A DNA stretch of 64,000 nt from NCBI RefSeq assembly GCF_009768885.1, contig NZ_WSQA01000007.1:124001-188000 (forward strand), given 5' to 3'. This document shows positions 17,308 through 26,417 of this stretch, piece by piece. Every line of letters starts with the position of its first letter. Position 1 is the first letter of the stretch. Under the pieces are notes generated by a model. That model had not been told where the DNA came from. It saw only the letters and a program-made list of their open reading frames with translations, and did no database searches. Source of the stretch: Sphingobacterium humi (lineage in GTDB: Bacteria > Bacteroidota > Bacteroidia > Sphingobacteriales > Sphingobacteriaceae). The position numbers and the translations under genes were made by a program.

Positions 17308-19593
17308 TTATTCCAACTGCACCTTCCGGACGCAGTTATTTCCGTTGTCAAGGATGTAGCAGAAACGCCCATCGGGGCTGACTACGATATCGGAAGCTGT
17401 ACTGGAAATTTTGGCGGTTCGGAAGTCGCCATCAGCAAAGCCGGCATCGTTTTTAAAGATCGTGCTTACTTCGCCAATATCACGACTTACCATCCGGAGA
17501 GCATTATTCCCACCATCCAGGACTAATAAATTTTCCTTACCACACATGGCTATGGCTTTGATATTATTAAATAAAGCCTCAGAACTAATGCCATCTTGAA
17601 GACCTGTTTTGCTAGGGCTGCCAGCGAAGGAGGTGTTTACACCTCCGGCAAAAGAGGCAGTGAATGCCCCATTATTAAAGTATTTCGTAATAACCGAATG
17701 GTTGAAAACAAAATTAAGGCCGGGGCAAAACATATCCCCTAAATCATCTATAGCAAATCTTACATCAGCTGACAAATTTGACATTTTGACAAAACTAAAA
17801 ACTCGTATTGGATTCTTTTCTGGAGTAACCAGAACTTGTAAACCATAATTGGAATTATTTAGGGCATTGGAAAGAATTAAACCATTTTTATAAACCCAAT
17901 TAATATAAAAGTCAAATTTTCCAGGTGGATTGACTGTTGATTTCCGGGTACTTGTTGAGCCATCTAACTTAATGGTTCGTAAGGCCATATTCTTTGACTC
18001 TGTAAGATACAATTGATTATTCGTAGGGTTATATTTAAATCCAGCATTCTTATCCAAATCAAATAAAACATAATCACCCTGACCATCTCTTAATCCCCTC
18101 TCGCCTATTTTACTTCCGGCAAAATGACTAACTACACCATTTGGTGCTATCTTTTTTATACAATGTTTATTAATTTCCAATACGTATATATTCCCAGATT
18201 GATCCAATGCAATACTCCCCCCTGAAGTAGCTAGATTTAATTCCCCTTTACCCAGCGTTTCTACAAAAGCTAATTTGAATTGCAAGCCTGGATTAATGGA
18301 TACTGACCCAGATTGCACTTGCAGAGGTCCTGTGGTATAGCCTGCTGGGACTCGAATTACTAATTTATTTTCTGCTGCAGTTAAAATTTGCGCTGGAATA
18401 CCATTCATCAATACTTGGTTTTCCTGAATAATAGGGCTAAACCCAAAGCCTTGCAGCTCTATTTCTGTTCCAATTATGCCGTTTTCAGGAACTATTTTCG
18501 TAACTCCTAAATTCGCATTAGAAAACACGGGACCAATAGTTACTTGACCATTTACCTCCACCTTTAGCAATCCAGATTTTATATTATCAGGAATAATTAT
18601 GCTAATTTCATCTTCTTTTACGCTATTAATGGGAATTTGCACATCACCGATATACACTTTGTTTTCTTTTAGGTTTGGGCTAAAATAGAATCCATAAATT
18701 AGAACCTTCGTACCTGAAGAGCCTGAATTTGGAGATACTTTTAAAATTTTAGGTGCTGGAACGACTGTAAATTCCGGCCCTGGTAAAATTGATTTACTGC
18801 TTTCCTCTATAATATTGACCCCCCCTGTCATAACAAACTCTGGGACTTCAACAGAAATTAAGCTGTCTGTAATCTTTAAAATTTTACCTGGTGCATAATT
18901 TACTTTTTCATTATTAAAAAATGGAATTATACTATTTTTAACCCGATCTAATCCATCCACTTTTATTTCAACTACCGTACCTTTCCCGCCAGATCTAGGC
19001 TGCATATCCAAGAAACTAATAAATTGAAAATTTGGCCCAGTTGCCTCCACTTCATCTTGAACAATTTTTACAGGACCAATACCCTGCCCTTTAGGCACAG
19101 TTACGTATAGGATGGTATCGGAAATACTTACAATTTTAACTTCATAATTGTTTAAGAATACCTTAGGCAAATTAGCCCCCATAATTAACCCCTCACCCCT
19201 AATCGCTATTTGCATATCCAATGATGCAAAATCTGGGGCAATACTGTGCAGGCTTAATTTTTGATAGGTATATTTTCCAATTGCTAACTTATCTTGTTTA
19301 TTTATTAAAAAAACATCTACTGTGCCCCCTCCTTTTGGAACTTCAACTAAAATTTGACGTCGCCCAACACTTACAATTTTTCCATTTTGCTCGCCAAATA
19401 AAACAGATAAATCAGAAAAATGGTTGAAATTTTCACCTTCAATAGTTACCAGTGTACCACTGTTGCCAGAATTTGGAAAGTATCCAACGATTTCTAAACT
19501 TTGCTTATCAGAATCTTGAATAACCTCTTTGTTTTTACATCCAAATAAACAAAGCGATTTTAAAACAAAAAGCAAATAAAATATTTTTTTCAT
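17308..19593 (-). CDS. Surface lipoprotein with about five IPT/TIG domains and an NHL-type propeller
   Basis: A 761-residue lipoprotein; lipobox LFGC with Cys19 followed by KNKE, a charged stretch like the Bacteroidota surface-export signal. Five immunoglobulin-like IPT/TIG repeats follow, each starting with a PxxG-type phrase: YFPNSGNSGTLVTIEG, IAPDFASLDMQIAIRG, MQPRSGGKGTVVEIKV, VSPNSGSSGTKVLIYG and IVPENGIIGTEIELQG. From about residue 455 the protein becomes an NHL-like beta-propeller (ALDQSGNIYVLE, ISPDGRFCYILDNGNNC-like blades). IPT repeats give reach and NHL blades bind ligands in other proteins. It is the last gene of the locus. Confidence 0.8.
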   Translation of the reverse strand: MKKIFYLLFVLKSLCLFGCKNKEVIQDSDKQSLEIVGYFPNSGNSGTLVTIEGENFNHFSDLSVLFGEQNGKIVSVGRRQILVEVPKGGGTVDVFLINKQDKLAIGKYTYQKLSLHSIAPDFASLDMQIAIRGEGLIMGANLPKVFLNNYEVKIVSISDTILYVTVPKGQGIGPVKIVQDEVEATGPNFQFISFLDMQPRSGGKGTVVEIKVDGLDRVKNSIIPFFNNEKVNYAPGKILKITDSLISVEVPEFVMTGGVNIIEESSKSILPGPEFTVVPAPKILKVSPNSGSSGTKVLIYGFYFSPNLKENKVYIGDVQIPINSVKEDEISIIIPDNIKSGLLKVEVNGQVTIGPVFSNANLGVTKIVPENGIIGTEIELQGFGFSPIIQENQVLMNGIPAQILTAAENKLVIRVPAGYTTGPLQVQSGSVSINPGLQFKLAFVETLGKGELNLATSGGSIALDQSGNIYVLEINKHCIKKIAPNGVVSHFAGSKIGERGLRDGQGDYVLFDLDKNAGFKYNPTNNQLYLTESKNMALRTIKLDGSTSTRKSTVNPPGKFDFYINWVYKNGLILSNALNNSNYGLQVLVTPEKNPIRVFSFVKMSNLSADVRFAIDDLGDMFCPGLNFVFNHSVITKYFNNGAFTASFAGGVNTSFAGSPSKTGLQDGISSEALFNNIKAIAMCGKENLLVLDGGNNALRMVSRDIGEVSTIFKNDAGFADGDFRTAKISSTASDIVVSPDGRFCYILDNGNNCVRKVQLE

Positions 19594-19596
19594 AAC

Positions 19597-20664
19597 CTAC
19601 ATATATAGTAATGGAATATCGACCAAATGAACAATTCCATTTTGACAAATAATATCTCGTTTCAATACATCTATTTTCACTTGTGTACCACCATTCGGCA
19701 GTAAAAAGGATTGGTTGATTAATAAGGATTTATGAATACCCTCTTGGTATTTTATGGATATTTTTTTTTGATTCTCCATAATAAATGAAACTAATCCCTC
19801 ATAACCATCTAAGGCTAACGATTGTCCCTTTGTATCAACGAAAGAAATTCCCTCTTTATAAGACAGATTTAAAGTAAAAGATAAATCACTAAGCAAAAGG
19901 AAATTATTATAAAAATGACCAAGAATAAAGGATTTTAAAAGCTCAGGGTCGACTCGCTTAATTACTTCAAATGATGTTAAGCCAATGTTAAACATACCCT
20001 CATTCGAAGGAGCAAAACAGGTCATATTATTATTCTCTCTGACCCATTTCTCTAAACCTGCACATTGAACGGCATATAAGAAAAATGTTGTGGTTTCTGA
20101 ATCAGCTAAAACTTCAAAAATACTCGAATAAGATTCTGAATTTAACACACGATCTAAAATATAAACCTGACCATTAGTTGCATTTAGCGGCTTACCTCGA
20201 GCAATTGCTCCATTAATAGTAAAGAAGGTTTGCTCGTTTTTTAGCCAACGTGAAATGTAAAGAATAGAATTGTCTTTAGAATAAAATTTGAATTTTGTGA
20301 AATAGGGCAAGGAATTCAAATCAATATAATCGTCCAAAATATGTCGTTTTATTATGTCTCCAATTTTTGTTCCTGATAGTGCAGTTAGTTCATTTTTATC
20401 AAGCTCGATACTGCTAAAAGCTAAATCATTGGGTACAAATACTACATAACTTGAATCAGAATTCAACCAACTTTTATAAGCTGTTCGGTTCAGACCTGCA
20501 TAAAAGGTAGATAAATTATAATTGTTAGCAAGCACGTGATTTAATTTATTATAATCAACGATTTGAAAAACATCTTCAGCAGGTTTACATTGGCTTAAAA
20601 GTAGCATCAGAAGTATAAAAACTGCCAGACAGCTATTTAAATGTTTTACTTTTAAATTTCGCAT
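19597..20664 (-). CDS. Fasciclin (FAS1) domain lipoprotein, two domains
   Basis: A 355-residue lipoprotein (lipobox LLLSQC, Cys27). Two FAS1-like units can be seen. The first (about 35-175) has YVVFVPNDLAFSSI, IIKRHILDDYID and GQVYILDRVL; the second (about 180-355) has MTCFAPSNEGMF, LLKSFILGHFY and NGIVHLVDIPLL. These match the FAS1 H1/H2 boxes, where a short-lived polymer-like phrase such as TVFAPTN precedes a helix and the domain ends with a strand naming the outcome. FAS1 domains mediate adhesion to proteins or glycans. It is one of three adjacent FAS1 lipoproteins in the locus, all AT-rich. Confidence 0.8.
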   Translation of the reverse strand: MRNLKVKHLNSCLAVFILLMLLLSQCKPAEDVFQIVDYNKLNHVLANNYNLSTFYAGLNRTAYKSWLNSDSSYVVFVPNDLAFSSIELDKNELTALSGTKIGDIIKRHILDDYIDLNSLPYFTKFKFYSKDNSILYISRWLKNEQTFFTINGAIARGKPLNATNGQVYILDRVLNSESYSSIFEVLADSETTTFFLYAVQCAGLEKWVRENNNMTCFAPSNEGMFNIGLTSFEVIKRVDPELLKSFILGHFYNNFLLLSDLSFTLNLSYKEGISFVDTKGQSLALDGYEGLVSFIMENQKKISIKYQEGIHKSLLINQSFLLPNGGTQVKIDVLKRDIICQNGIVHLVDIPLLYM

Positions 20665-20665
20665 A

Positions 20666-21994
20666 TTAAAATATATTTAAAGAGTCAGGAACAAGAATTC
20701 GATCTACGCCTTGAATTATTCCATTTAAAGTCAATACATCTTGTTTTGTTAGAATTGCATTATGGACTTCATTTGGTAGTTTAATTGAATTATTGCTACT
20801 TATAAAAGGGAATAAATAGTAAAGGTCTGCTTTATGCACACCATTAAGAATCAGTTTTTCATAATGTGCTATAGGGAAAGTTTTTAAGCTTTTTGAAGGA
20901 AGATCATTTGAAAAAACAAGAATTTTCATATGACCTTGCTTATAAGGTAAATCCGCAAATCGAAGTCCCCAATTATGATGATAATCAAGCAATGTATCGG
21001 TTGCAAACTCTCCACGGATTCCGTAAAATCCAGCATAACCAGAGATGGGTTCTTGCCATTCACGTTCCGGCTCTCCTCTTTTTTTATTAAAATTTAGCAG
21101 ATCATCCAAGGAATTAAATCCTAGGTCATGAAAAGCTTTATTTGTTGGAATAAACCAAGTCGTCAAGTCATCAACATAAAGATCATTATCCTTATTATTT
21201 TTAAAAACAAAGTGGTATTTTTCTAATGAATTTCGTTGGAAAGTTTGTGCATTCGAGTGTCCATCTTGGGGTTTGTACCCATTTGCTTTTTCAAAAATTG
21301 CAGTATACATAGAATCTGTGGCTATCATTAATTGGGTATATAATGAATATTCCGGATCGGATTGTAAAAGCTCCCAAGCCGATTTAGATGGGGGAACCAA
21401 GGGGTCAATAATTTCATAAAGCGAGCCGTTTTTCGTTTTTATTAGCTTTAAATTACCCTGTTCTTTTCCATTAATGAAAAGTTGATTATCCATTATTTTT
21501 AGACCAATGGAATAGTTATAAGGTAAGCCTTTCGAGCTGTAAAGAATATTTGGGTAAATGAAATTTGTTTCTACAATTAAATTACCCTCTTTTTTCTGCA
21601 AGCAATCAGGTTGAATATTAATGGATAATATATGAGCTTGTATAAACTCTATTAATTCAGTTTTGGATTTTTTCGTTATGGATTCTAATGTCCATCCCCC
21701 TTGTTCTAGACCATGATTAGAAGGAATAAAGACAGTAAATTTCTTTTTATTATCGGACATCTCCAAAATGGAATCCATATGGACTATATTCCAGATTTTG
21801 CAAAACAAATTCTCTGACCGACCATTGATAATATTTTGAATTTTAAAATGTATTGTATCCTGATAATTTAATTTTAAACCATTCTCTTCCACTTGGAACT
21901 CTTTCTTTCGACAAGAAAAAAGAAAACAAAATCCTAATAAAATAAAAATAATTATATTATTAATTATCTTCCGTTTTATGATATATATATGCAT
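20666..21994 (-). CDS. Fasciclin (FAS1)-like lipoprotein
   Basis: A 442-residue lipoprotein (lipobox FLFSC, then RKKEFQVEE). The first FAS1-like unit has FTVFIPSNHGLEQ, ELIEFIQAHIL and GSLYEIIDPLV. A second, more divergent unit has TTWFIPTNKAFHDLGF, a long middle with YGIRGEFATDTLLDYH, and ends LTLNGIIQGVDRILVP. It is separated from its neighbours by 1 and 25 bp, so it is clearly in the same transcript. The second unit is longer than a normal FAS1 domain, suggesting an inserted region that may be the specific binding part. No catalytic motif was found. Confidence 0.7.
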   Translation of the reverse strand: MHIYIIKRKIINNIIIFILLGFCFLFSCRKKEFQVEENGLKLNYQDTIHFKIQNIINGRSENLFCKIWNIVHMDSILEMSDNKKKFTVFIPSNHGLEQGGWTLESITKKSKTELIEFIQAHILSINIQPDCLQKKEGNLIVETNFIYPNILYSSKGLPYNYSIGLKIMDNQLFINGKEQGNLKLIKTKNGSLYEIIDPLVPPSKSAWELLQSDPEYSLYTQLMIATDSMYTAIFEKANGYKPQDGHSNAQTFQRNSLEKYHFVFKNNKDNDLYVDDLTTWFIPTNKAFHDLGFNSLDDLLNFNKKRGEPEREWQEPISGYAGFYGIRGEFATDTLLDYHHNWGLRFADLPYKQGHMKILVFSNDLPSKSLKTFPIAHYEKLILNGVHKADLYYLFPFISSNNSIKLPNEVHNAILTKQDVLTLNGIIQGVDRILVPDSLNIF

Positions 21995-22019
21995 AATGCG
22001 ATTATAAAAATTCTACAAT

Positions 22020-23237
22020 TTATTTTAATAAGGCTTCATCGGGAAAAACCAACAAACCATTAATAACTTGGACAACCCCGTTTTCCATTTGTAAATCTGT
22101 TGAATATCGATCTTGTGTATAAGGCAAACAGCGAAAACCAATAGTTTCAAAATCAATAATTCTACCACCTAAAAACCGTGCACAACTTGGACGATCCCCG
22201 GGTTCTGCATAACCCAATGGTTGATTTATTACTGAAATACCTACATAAATCGAAGAAAAAGGTCTATTTAAGCGTCCATAACCATTTCTAAAATCAAGCG
22301 ATGAAATAATTCGGAAATAGGGATGGGTATTATTTAATTTTTGGCTTAGCCAATATTCATGGTCTTTATTAAGAAAAAAACAATTATCAGATAATAGAAA
22401 TCGTTTATTATTCCAAATGTAAGATCCAAAAAGCAGCTCTCCATTAAAACGTGTGGCATCAATACTGTTTATAATTTCTTCCGTTATTCCAAAGCTTTCA
22501 AAAGTTTTATTTTCAGGAACAAAAACAGTATGGAACCCACTATCAGCCAATTTATGCCAAAGATTAAATTTTCTAAGTCCAGCAACGAAAATTGAAAACT
22601 CAGGTCTAGCAGAAAGGAATTCTTGAAGAGAATCTCCTTTATAATATAGTATTAACTTGTCTAAGTTATGTATTACTCCATTTTTAAGAAGATAGTTTCC
22701 TTCTACATTTGTCCCCCCACTTTTTTCTACCGTAAAATCATTGGAAACAAAAGCACCTGAAAAAGAAACCATTTCAATTCCACCGGACGGAGACACTTCT
22801 GCATTCAACTTAGTTCGATTAACATATAATATGTCTCCAAAGAGTGATTTGTAAGTTATATTAAAGTCATTTTGAGGGATATCATTAAATAAAAGCCTTT
22901 TGGGTATAATATGGTAACTTAACACACTTCTTAACCATTCCTTATCCAAAATTTCAAAATCATCTTTTGAATAAATAAAAAGCTGATTCCACACAGAATT
23001 GTCAATTGCCAAAAGTGTATATTTTTTATTAATGTTACGCAAAGTGTCTAATAGGTCTACGTAGATTAACGCATCTACTAACAAACTATAATCTGCATTT
23101 GCAGTTAAGTAATCTGCAATTGTACGATCTTCGACCCTAGGCTGATTAAGAAAAACAGTATCATGTTTACAGGACATATTGCAGGTTTGTTGAAAAATAA
23201 TCATGATTAAAATCAACAATTTAATTGTGGTTTTCAT
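22020..23237 (-). CDS. Fasciclin (FAS1) domain lipoprotein
   Basis: A 405-residue lipoprotein (CNMSCKHD at the processing site). Two FAS1-like units are visible. The first has YTLLAIDNSVWNQLF, WLRSVLSYHIIP and NGVIHNLDKLIL; the second has HTVFVPENKTFESFGI, FNGELLFGSYIW and NGVVQVINGLLVFPDE. It is not a recent copy of the two neighbouring FAS1 proteins; similarity is limited to the family motifs. As part of an outer-membrane lipoprotein set it may serve in adhesion or in building a surface complex around the TonB receptor encoded upstream. Confidence 0.75.
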   Translation of the reverse strand: MKTTIKLLILIMIIFQQTCNMSCKHDTVFLNQPRVEDRTIADYLTANADYSLLVDALIYVDLLDTLRNINKKYTLLAIDNSVWNQLFIYSKDDFEILDKEWLRSVLSYHIIPKRLLFNDIPQNDFNITYKSLFGDILYVNRTKLNAEVSPSGGIEMVSFSGAFVSNDFTVEKSGGTNVEGNYLLKNGVIHNLDKLILYYKGDSLQEFLSARPEFSIFVAGLRKFNLWHKLADSGFHTVFVPENKTFESFGITEEIINSIDATRFNGELLFGSYIWNNKRFLLSDNCFFLNKDHEYWLSQKLNNTHPYFRIISSLDFRNGYGRLNRPFSSIYVGISVINQPLGYAEPGDRPSCARFLGGRIIDFETIGFRCLPYTQDRYSTDLQMENGVVQVINGLLVFPDEALLK

Positions 23238-23245
23238 ATTAGGTT

Positions 23246-24571
23246 TTAATAAATGGGTGGAGCAAATTTTCTTTGCATGCTAAGGAGGTAAACTTCTCCA
23301 TTAATAATTTCAAAAGTATTTACGGAGGTAAAGGATTTGGGGTTATCTCTTCCTGAGTGAATATTAATTAAAAGATTTGGTAAATTATAACCTAGATGAT
23401 ATTCATTATCTTTCCCTGTAAAAATCGCGGGGCCATTAAGTAAACAATTAATAATCGCAAATTTACCTTTTGAATCAATATAAGGGCCACCTGTAAACTC
23501 ACGATTCCAATCACCATATTCATTAAAAGGATGGTTTTGAGGTTTGCTTTGCAAATTTGGTTGTAAAAAGTAAAATCGTTGCCATAAATCTGTTGCAATA
23601 CCATTATCATTTTTTGACACCCACATAGGAAAACTCACAAAGGGATTATCTTGATTTGAATTAATATTTCGATTTAAAGTATAAAAGTACTTCCATTCAT
23701 AAGATGGATTAGGAAGCATAGCATTCCGAATTATTACTGAAGGCTTTGGAATATTATAGGATGAATTAAAGTAAATAAAATCTAAACCTTTCATTAAGGA
23801 TAAATAAATATCCATATTACTTTCTATTCCTTCCTCAAATAAATGCCTCTTTTTCTTTCCATTCGGAAATTTTAAAGAAATTGGGGCTTCTAAAAAGTTA
23901 TCAGCGGTATAATTATAGAAGTTGACATATACTAAAGAGTCTGAAAACACTTGTTTATGAAAGGTTTCTTGTCTTAAGATTATTTTTTTTGACCTTTTTA
24001 TAAAATCATCAAATATAATTTGTAAAGTATAAACTTCCCCAGCTTCTAAATTAACTTCAGTAATTGCTGCAATATTTTTTCTCAAATCTGAGTCAAGTTC
24101 AAAAAATGGCACATCATTCTTTGGACGGTACATAAAAACAACTCGATGTCTTTTGGCGGGGACTTGAGCCCAAGAACTTAAATCAAACCCATTTAAAACC
24201 GGCCCTACCAAAACTGTTTCCTTTCCAGGATATTCAGGATTTTCTCGCGTAGTTGAAACCCCTATTTGTTGAGGAAAAGGAGGAGCATACTTGGCACGTT
24301 TTCCTAAAAAGTCACCAACAATTTCAGCCGTAACAGGCAATCCTTTTCCATCAAAAACAGGATTTATTAGCATACATAAATAGGGTAAAGTATCTATAAG
24401 CGAATTGCCGGAAATATCAGGAAAATTTAAACTATTAAATACGCGAAGGTAGGCCGGATTCTCAATGGATGTGTATTCAATCTTTTGGCAATTCCAAAAA
24501 AGAAAAATGCTTATTAAGATCATACCCATTACAATTTTACAATTTCTTATTTTTTTTATCATTCGTTTCAT
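23246..24571 (-). CDS. Lipoprotein with DUF4397-like N-terminal domain
   Basis: A 441-residue lipoprotein (lipobox FLFWNC, then QKIE). The start of the mature protein, AYLRVFNSL, and later LVYVNFYNYTADN resemble the opening strand of DUF4397, an immunoglobulin-like domain of unknown function common in Bacteroidota surface proteins. The C-terminal half has no recognisable domain and contains YHLGYNLPNLLINIHSG and EIINGEVYLLSMQR, the latter resembling the last strand of a FAS1 domain. It is AT-rich like its neighbours. Function unknown; placement suggests a subunit of the same surface assembly. Confidence 0.55.
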   Translation of the reverse strand: MKRMIKKIRNCKIVMGMILISIFLFWNCQKIEYTSIENPAYLRVFNSLNFPDISGNSLIDTLPYLCMLINPVFDGKGLPVTAEIVGDFLGKRAKYAPPFPQQIGVSTTRENPEYPGKETVLVGPVLNGFDLSSWAQVPAKRHRVVFMYRPKNDVPFFELDSDLRKNIAAITEVNLEAGEVYTLQIIFDDFIKRSKKIILRQETFHKQVFSDSLVYVNFYNYTADNFLEAPISLKFPNGKKKRHLFEEGIESNMDIYLSLMKGLDFIYFNSSYNIPKPSVIIRNAMLPNPSYEWKYFYTLNRNINSNQDNPFVSFPMWVSKNDNGIATDLWQRFYFLQPNLQSKPQNHPFNEYGDWNREFTGGPYIDSKGKFAIINCLLNGPAIFTGKDNEYHLGYNLPNLLINIHSGRDNPKSFTSVNTFEIINGEVYLLSMQRKFAPPIY

Positions 24572-24597
24572 ATTCTTAGGAATTAACGATTTAAAGC

Positions 24598-26415
24598 CTA
24601 TTTCGTGTGTTTTATGCTTATAATTTTAGCTGGCAAATCGGCATCTTTTTTTGTACGGCCAATTAATACGACAGAGTATATTCCTCCAGTAAAACTTGGC
24701 ACATCTCGACCTACTTTGGTATAAAGTTCTGGCTTGAGCACAAAAGCAGAACTTAAAAAAGATTGCACATTTGGTATAATAGTTCCGGGTGTGATATCCT
24801 TAGATTTACTTCGAAAAACATCTATTTTAAATGGAAAAGAATACAATAAGCTATATTTTTCATCACGTATACTATATGGATCTATTAATTTGGGAATTCC
24901 AGGTTCCAGATTTAAATTTCTATTTTCAAGATTTTTCCATAAATCCAGAATTTCGTTATTACCAAATTGAATGGAAGCCTTATCTATTACAAAATTTATT
25001 AATTGTTCATCTGGAGAAAAGTTCAAAAAGCGAAATCCTGCATAACTGGTGTATTCAACCCGATTAAATTCGCCAAATTCACTACTGTAACCTTTATTCA
25101 ATTCGGGGGAAAGTTGATTTGAAACGGGAGTTATATTTAATTTATTATGTTGGTCCTCCCAAGCGTAAAGGCTAATATTTTGATTAATTTGCACAGCTAA
25201 ATCAATTTTTTTTAATAACTTCCCATTTATATTTTTTATCTCACAATACATTGGGTTTTGTTTCAATAAAATTTCTGGTTCAGAATATTCTCCATAACCT
25301 AATACTTTGCTAATTGATTTGCCATTGACAAAAAATCGAATCTTTTGATCAATACCGGCATTTACCCCCTGTATTTTAAAAAAAGATTGATTTCTAGAAA
25401 TTGGAGAATCCTCTAAAATTTTAAATTGATTTTGATAACCCTCTAAAATTGAAGGATTAAACATCGAAGTTCCATATAGCATTTTTTGTGGCAACACTAC
25501 GATTGTATAAGTCCCACCTGCCTCAAATCCTTCAAGAGGGGCATAAGTATTATTCGATAAAATCATAAAATTTTGAATTAAAAAGTTAATCCTAGAAGTT
25601 TTTGGATTTATAATACGTTCTGGAAAATAGTTCGAATTTACCCCATGAACAGCAGCGGAGATTTGACGCCCATCAGCGGTCAATATCTTAAACTGGTATG
25701 TTCCATAAGGCACTTCAACGTAGTCAGAAACTCTATTTTTAACATCAATATTAGTTGTCTTAGAGCTCACTAAACTCCCATCCGCATAGGCGAGGCTAAC
25801 TGCTCCATATAAATTTTCTAATGGCCCAAAATCAGGATCAACGGGCACCGGTAATGGCGGCATTATTTTAGTAAGGTTAATAATTCTGATTTTAAAATGG
25901 TCTTTTTTAGTTACTGGGGTTTGGTCTCTAGGAATAGGCACCACCCATGGTTGCCCATATCCTTCGGTTGGCAGGGTATAATAATCCATTTGTTTATTGG
26001 AGTCTGCGGGAATGGTAAATTTATTGGACAAACCCTCCTCATTAATCAATTCAAAAGCTAAGCTTTTATTATTTTCAAATAATTGAGTTGGAATTGTCCA
26101 GTTTTCACCTAATAATCCTCCGGGTTCTTGAAAATATTTCGCTGGTGGATTACCATTAATCAAATTCTTTCCCTTATAAGTAATGGTATCACCATTTAAA
26201 ACTACATGCTTAAATTTTCCAAAGTTTATTATTCGGGTATTGGATAGGCTTATTTTCTGCTCTGCTTGCAGATAAGAAAAATCAATTTTATCCTTTTTGC
26301 AGGCGATAAACAAAATGGAAGTCCAGAGAATAACTGCTAAATAAATTTTCCTATCACAAAGATCTCTTTTTAATAGTCCAATTAAAAAGAGGTATATTTT
26401 TATCTTTAAATTCAT
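24598..26415 (-). CDS. Large lipoprotein with DUF4397-like repeats
   Basis: A 605-residue lipoprotein. The hydrophobic segment ends in ILFIAC (Cys39) followed by KKDKID, after an unusually long positively charged lead-in (KRDLCDRK), so a shorter start near that point is possible. KIRIINLTKI, VSLAYADGSLV and YVEVPYGTYQFKIL form a DUF4397-type immunoglobulin-like fold in the middle, followed by TYTIVVLPQ. The C-terminal third is unassigned but has another strand-rich block ending GGIYSVVLIGRT, which again looks like the end of a DUF4397 domain. It lies 2 bp from the TonB receptor gene and so is probably its closest partner protein. Confidence 0.55.
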   Translation of the reverse strand: MNLKIKIYLFLIGLLKRDLCDRKIYLAVILWTSILFIACKKDKIDFSYLQAEQKISLSNTRIINFGKFKHVVLNGDTITYKGKNLINGNPPAKYFQEPGGLLGENWTIPTQLFENNKSLAFELINEEGLSNKFTIPADSNKQMDYYTLPTEGYGQPWVVPIPRDQTPVTKKDHFKIRIINLTKIMPPLPVPVDPDFGPLENLYGAVSLAYADGSLVSSKTTNIDVKNRVSDYVEVPYGTYQFKILTADGRQISAAVHGVNSNYFPERIINPKTSRINFLIQNFMILSNNTYAPLEGFEAGGTYTIVVLPQKMLYGTSMFNPSILEGYQNQFKILEDSPISRNQSFFKIQGVNAGIDQKIRFFVNGKSISKVLGYGEYSEPEILLKQNPMYCEIKNINGKLLKKIDLAVQINQNISLYAWEDQHNKLNITPVSNQLSPELNKGYSSEFGEFNRVEYTSYAGFRFLNFSPDEQLINFVIDKASIQFGNNEILDLWKNLENRNLNLEPGIPKLIDPYSIRDEKYSLLYSFPFKIDVFRSKSKDITPGTIIPNVQSFLSSAFVLKPELYTKVGRDVPSFTGGIYSVVLIGRTKKDADLPAKIISIKHTK

Positions 26416-26417
26416 TT

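Noticed and set aside
17272..17526. A rightward 84-residue frame at the end of the IPT/NHL gene
   Set aside because: It lies inside the coding sequence and terminator of the leftward gene and has no family features.
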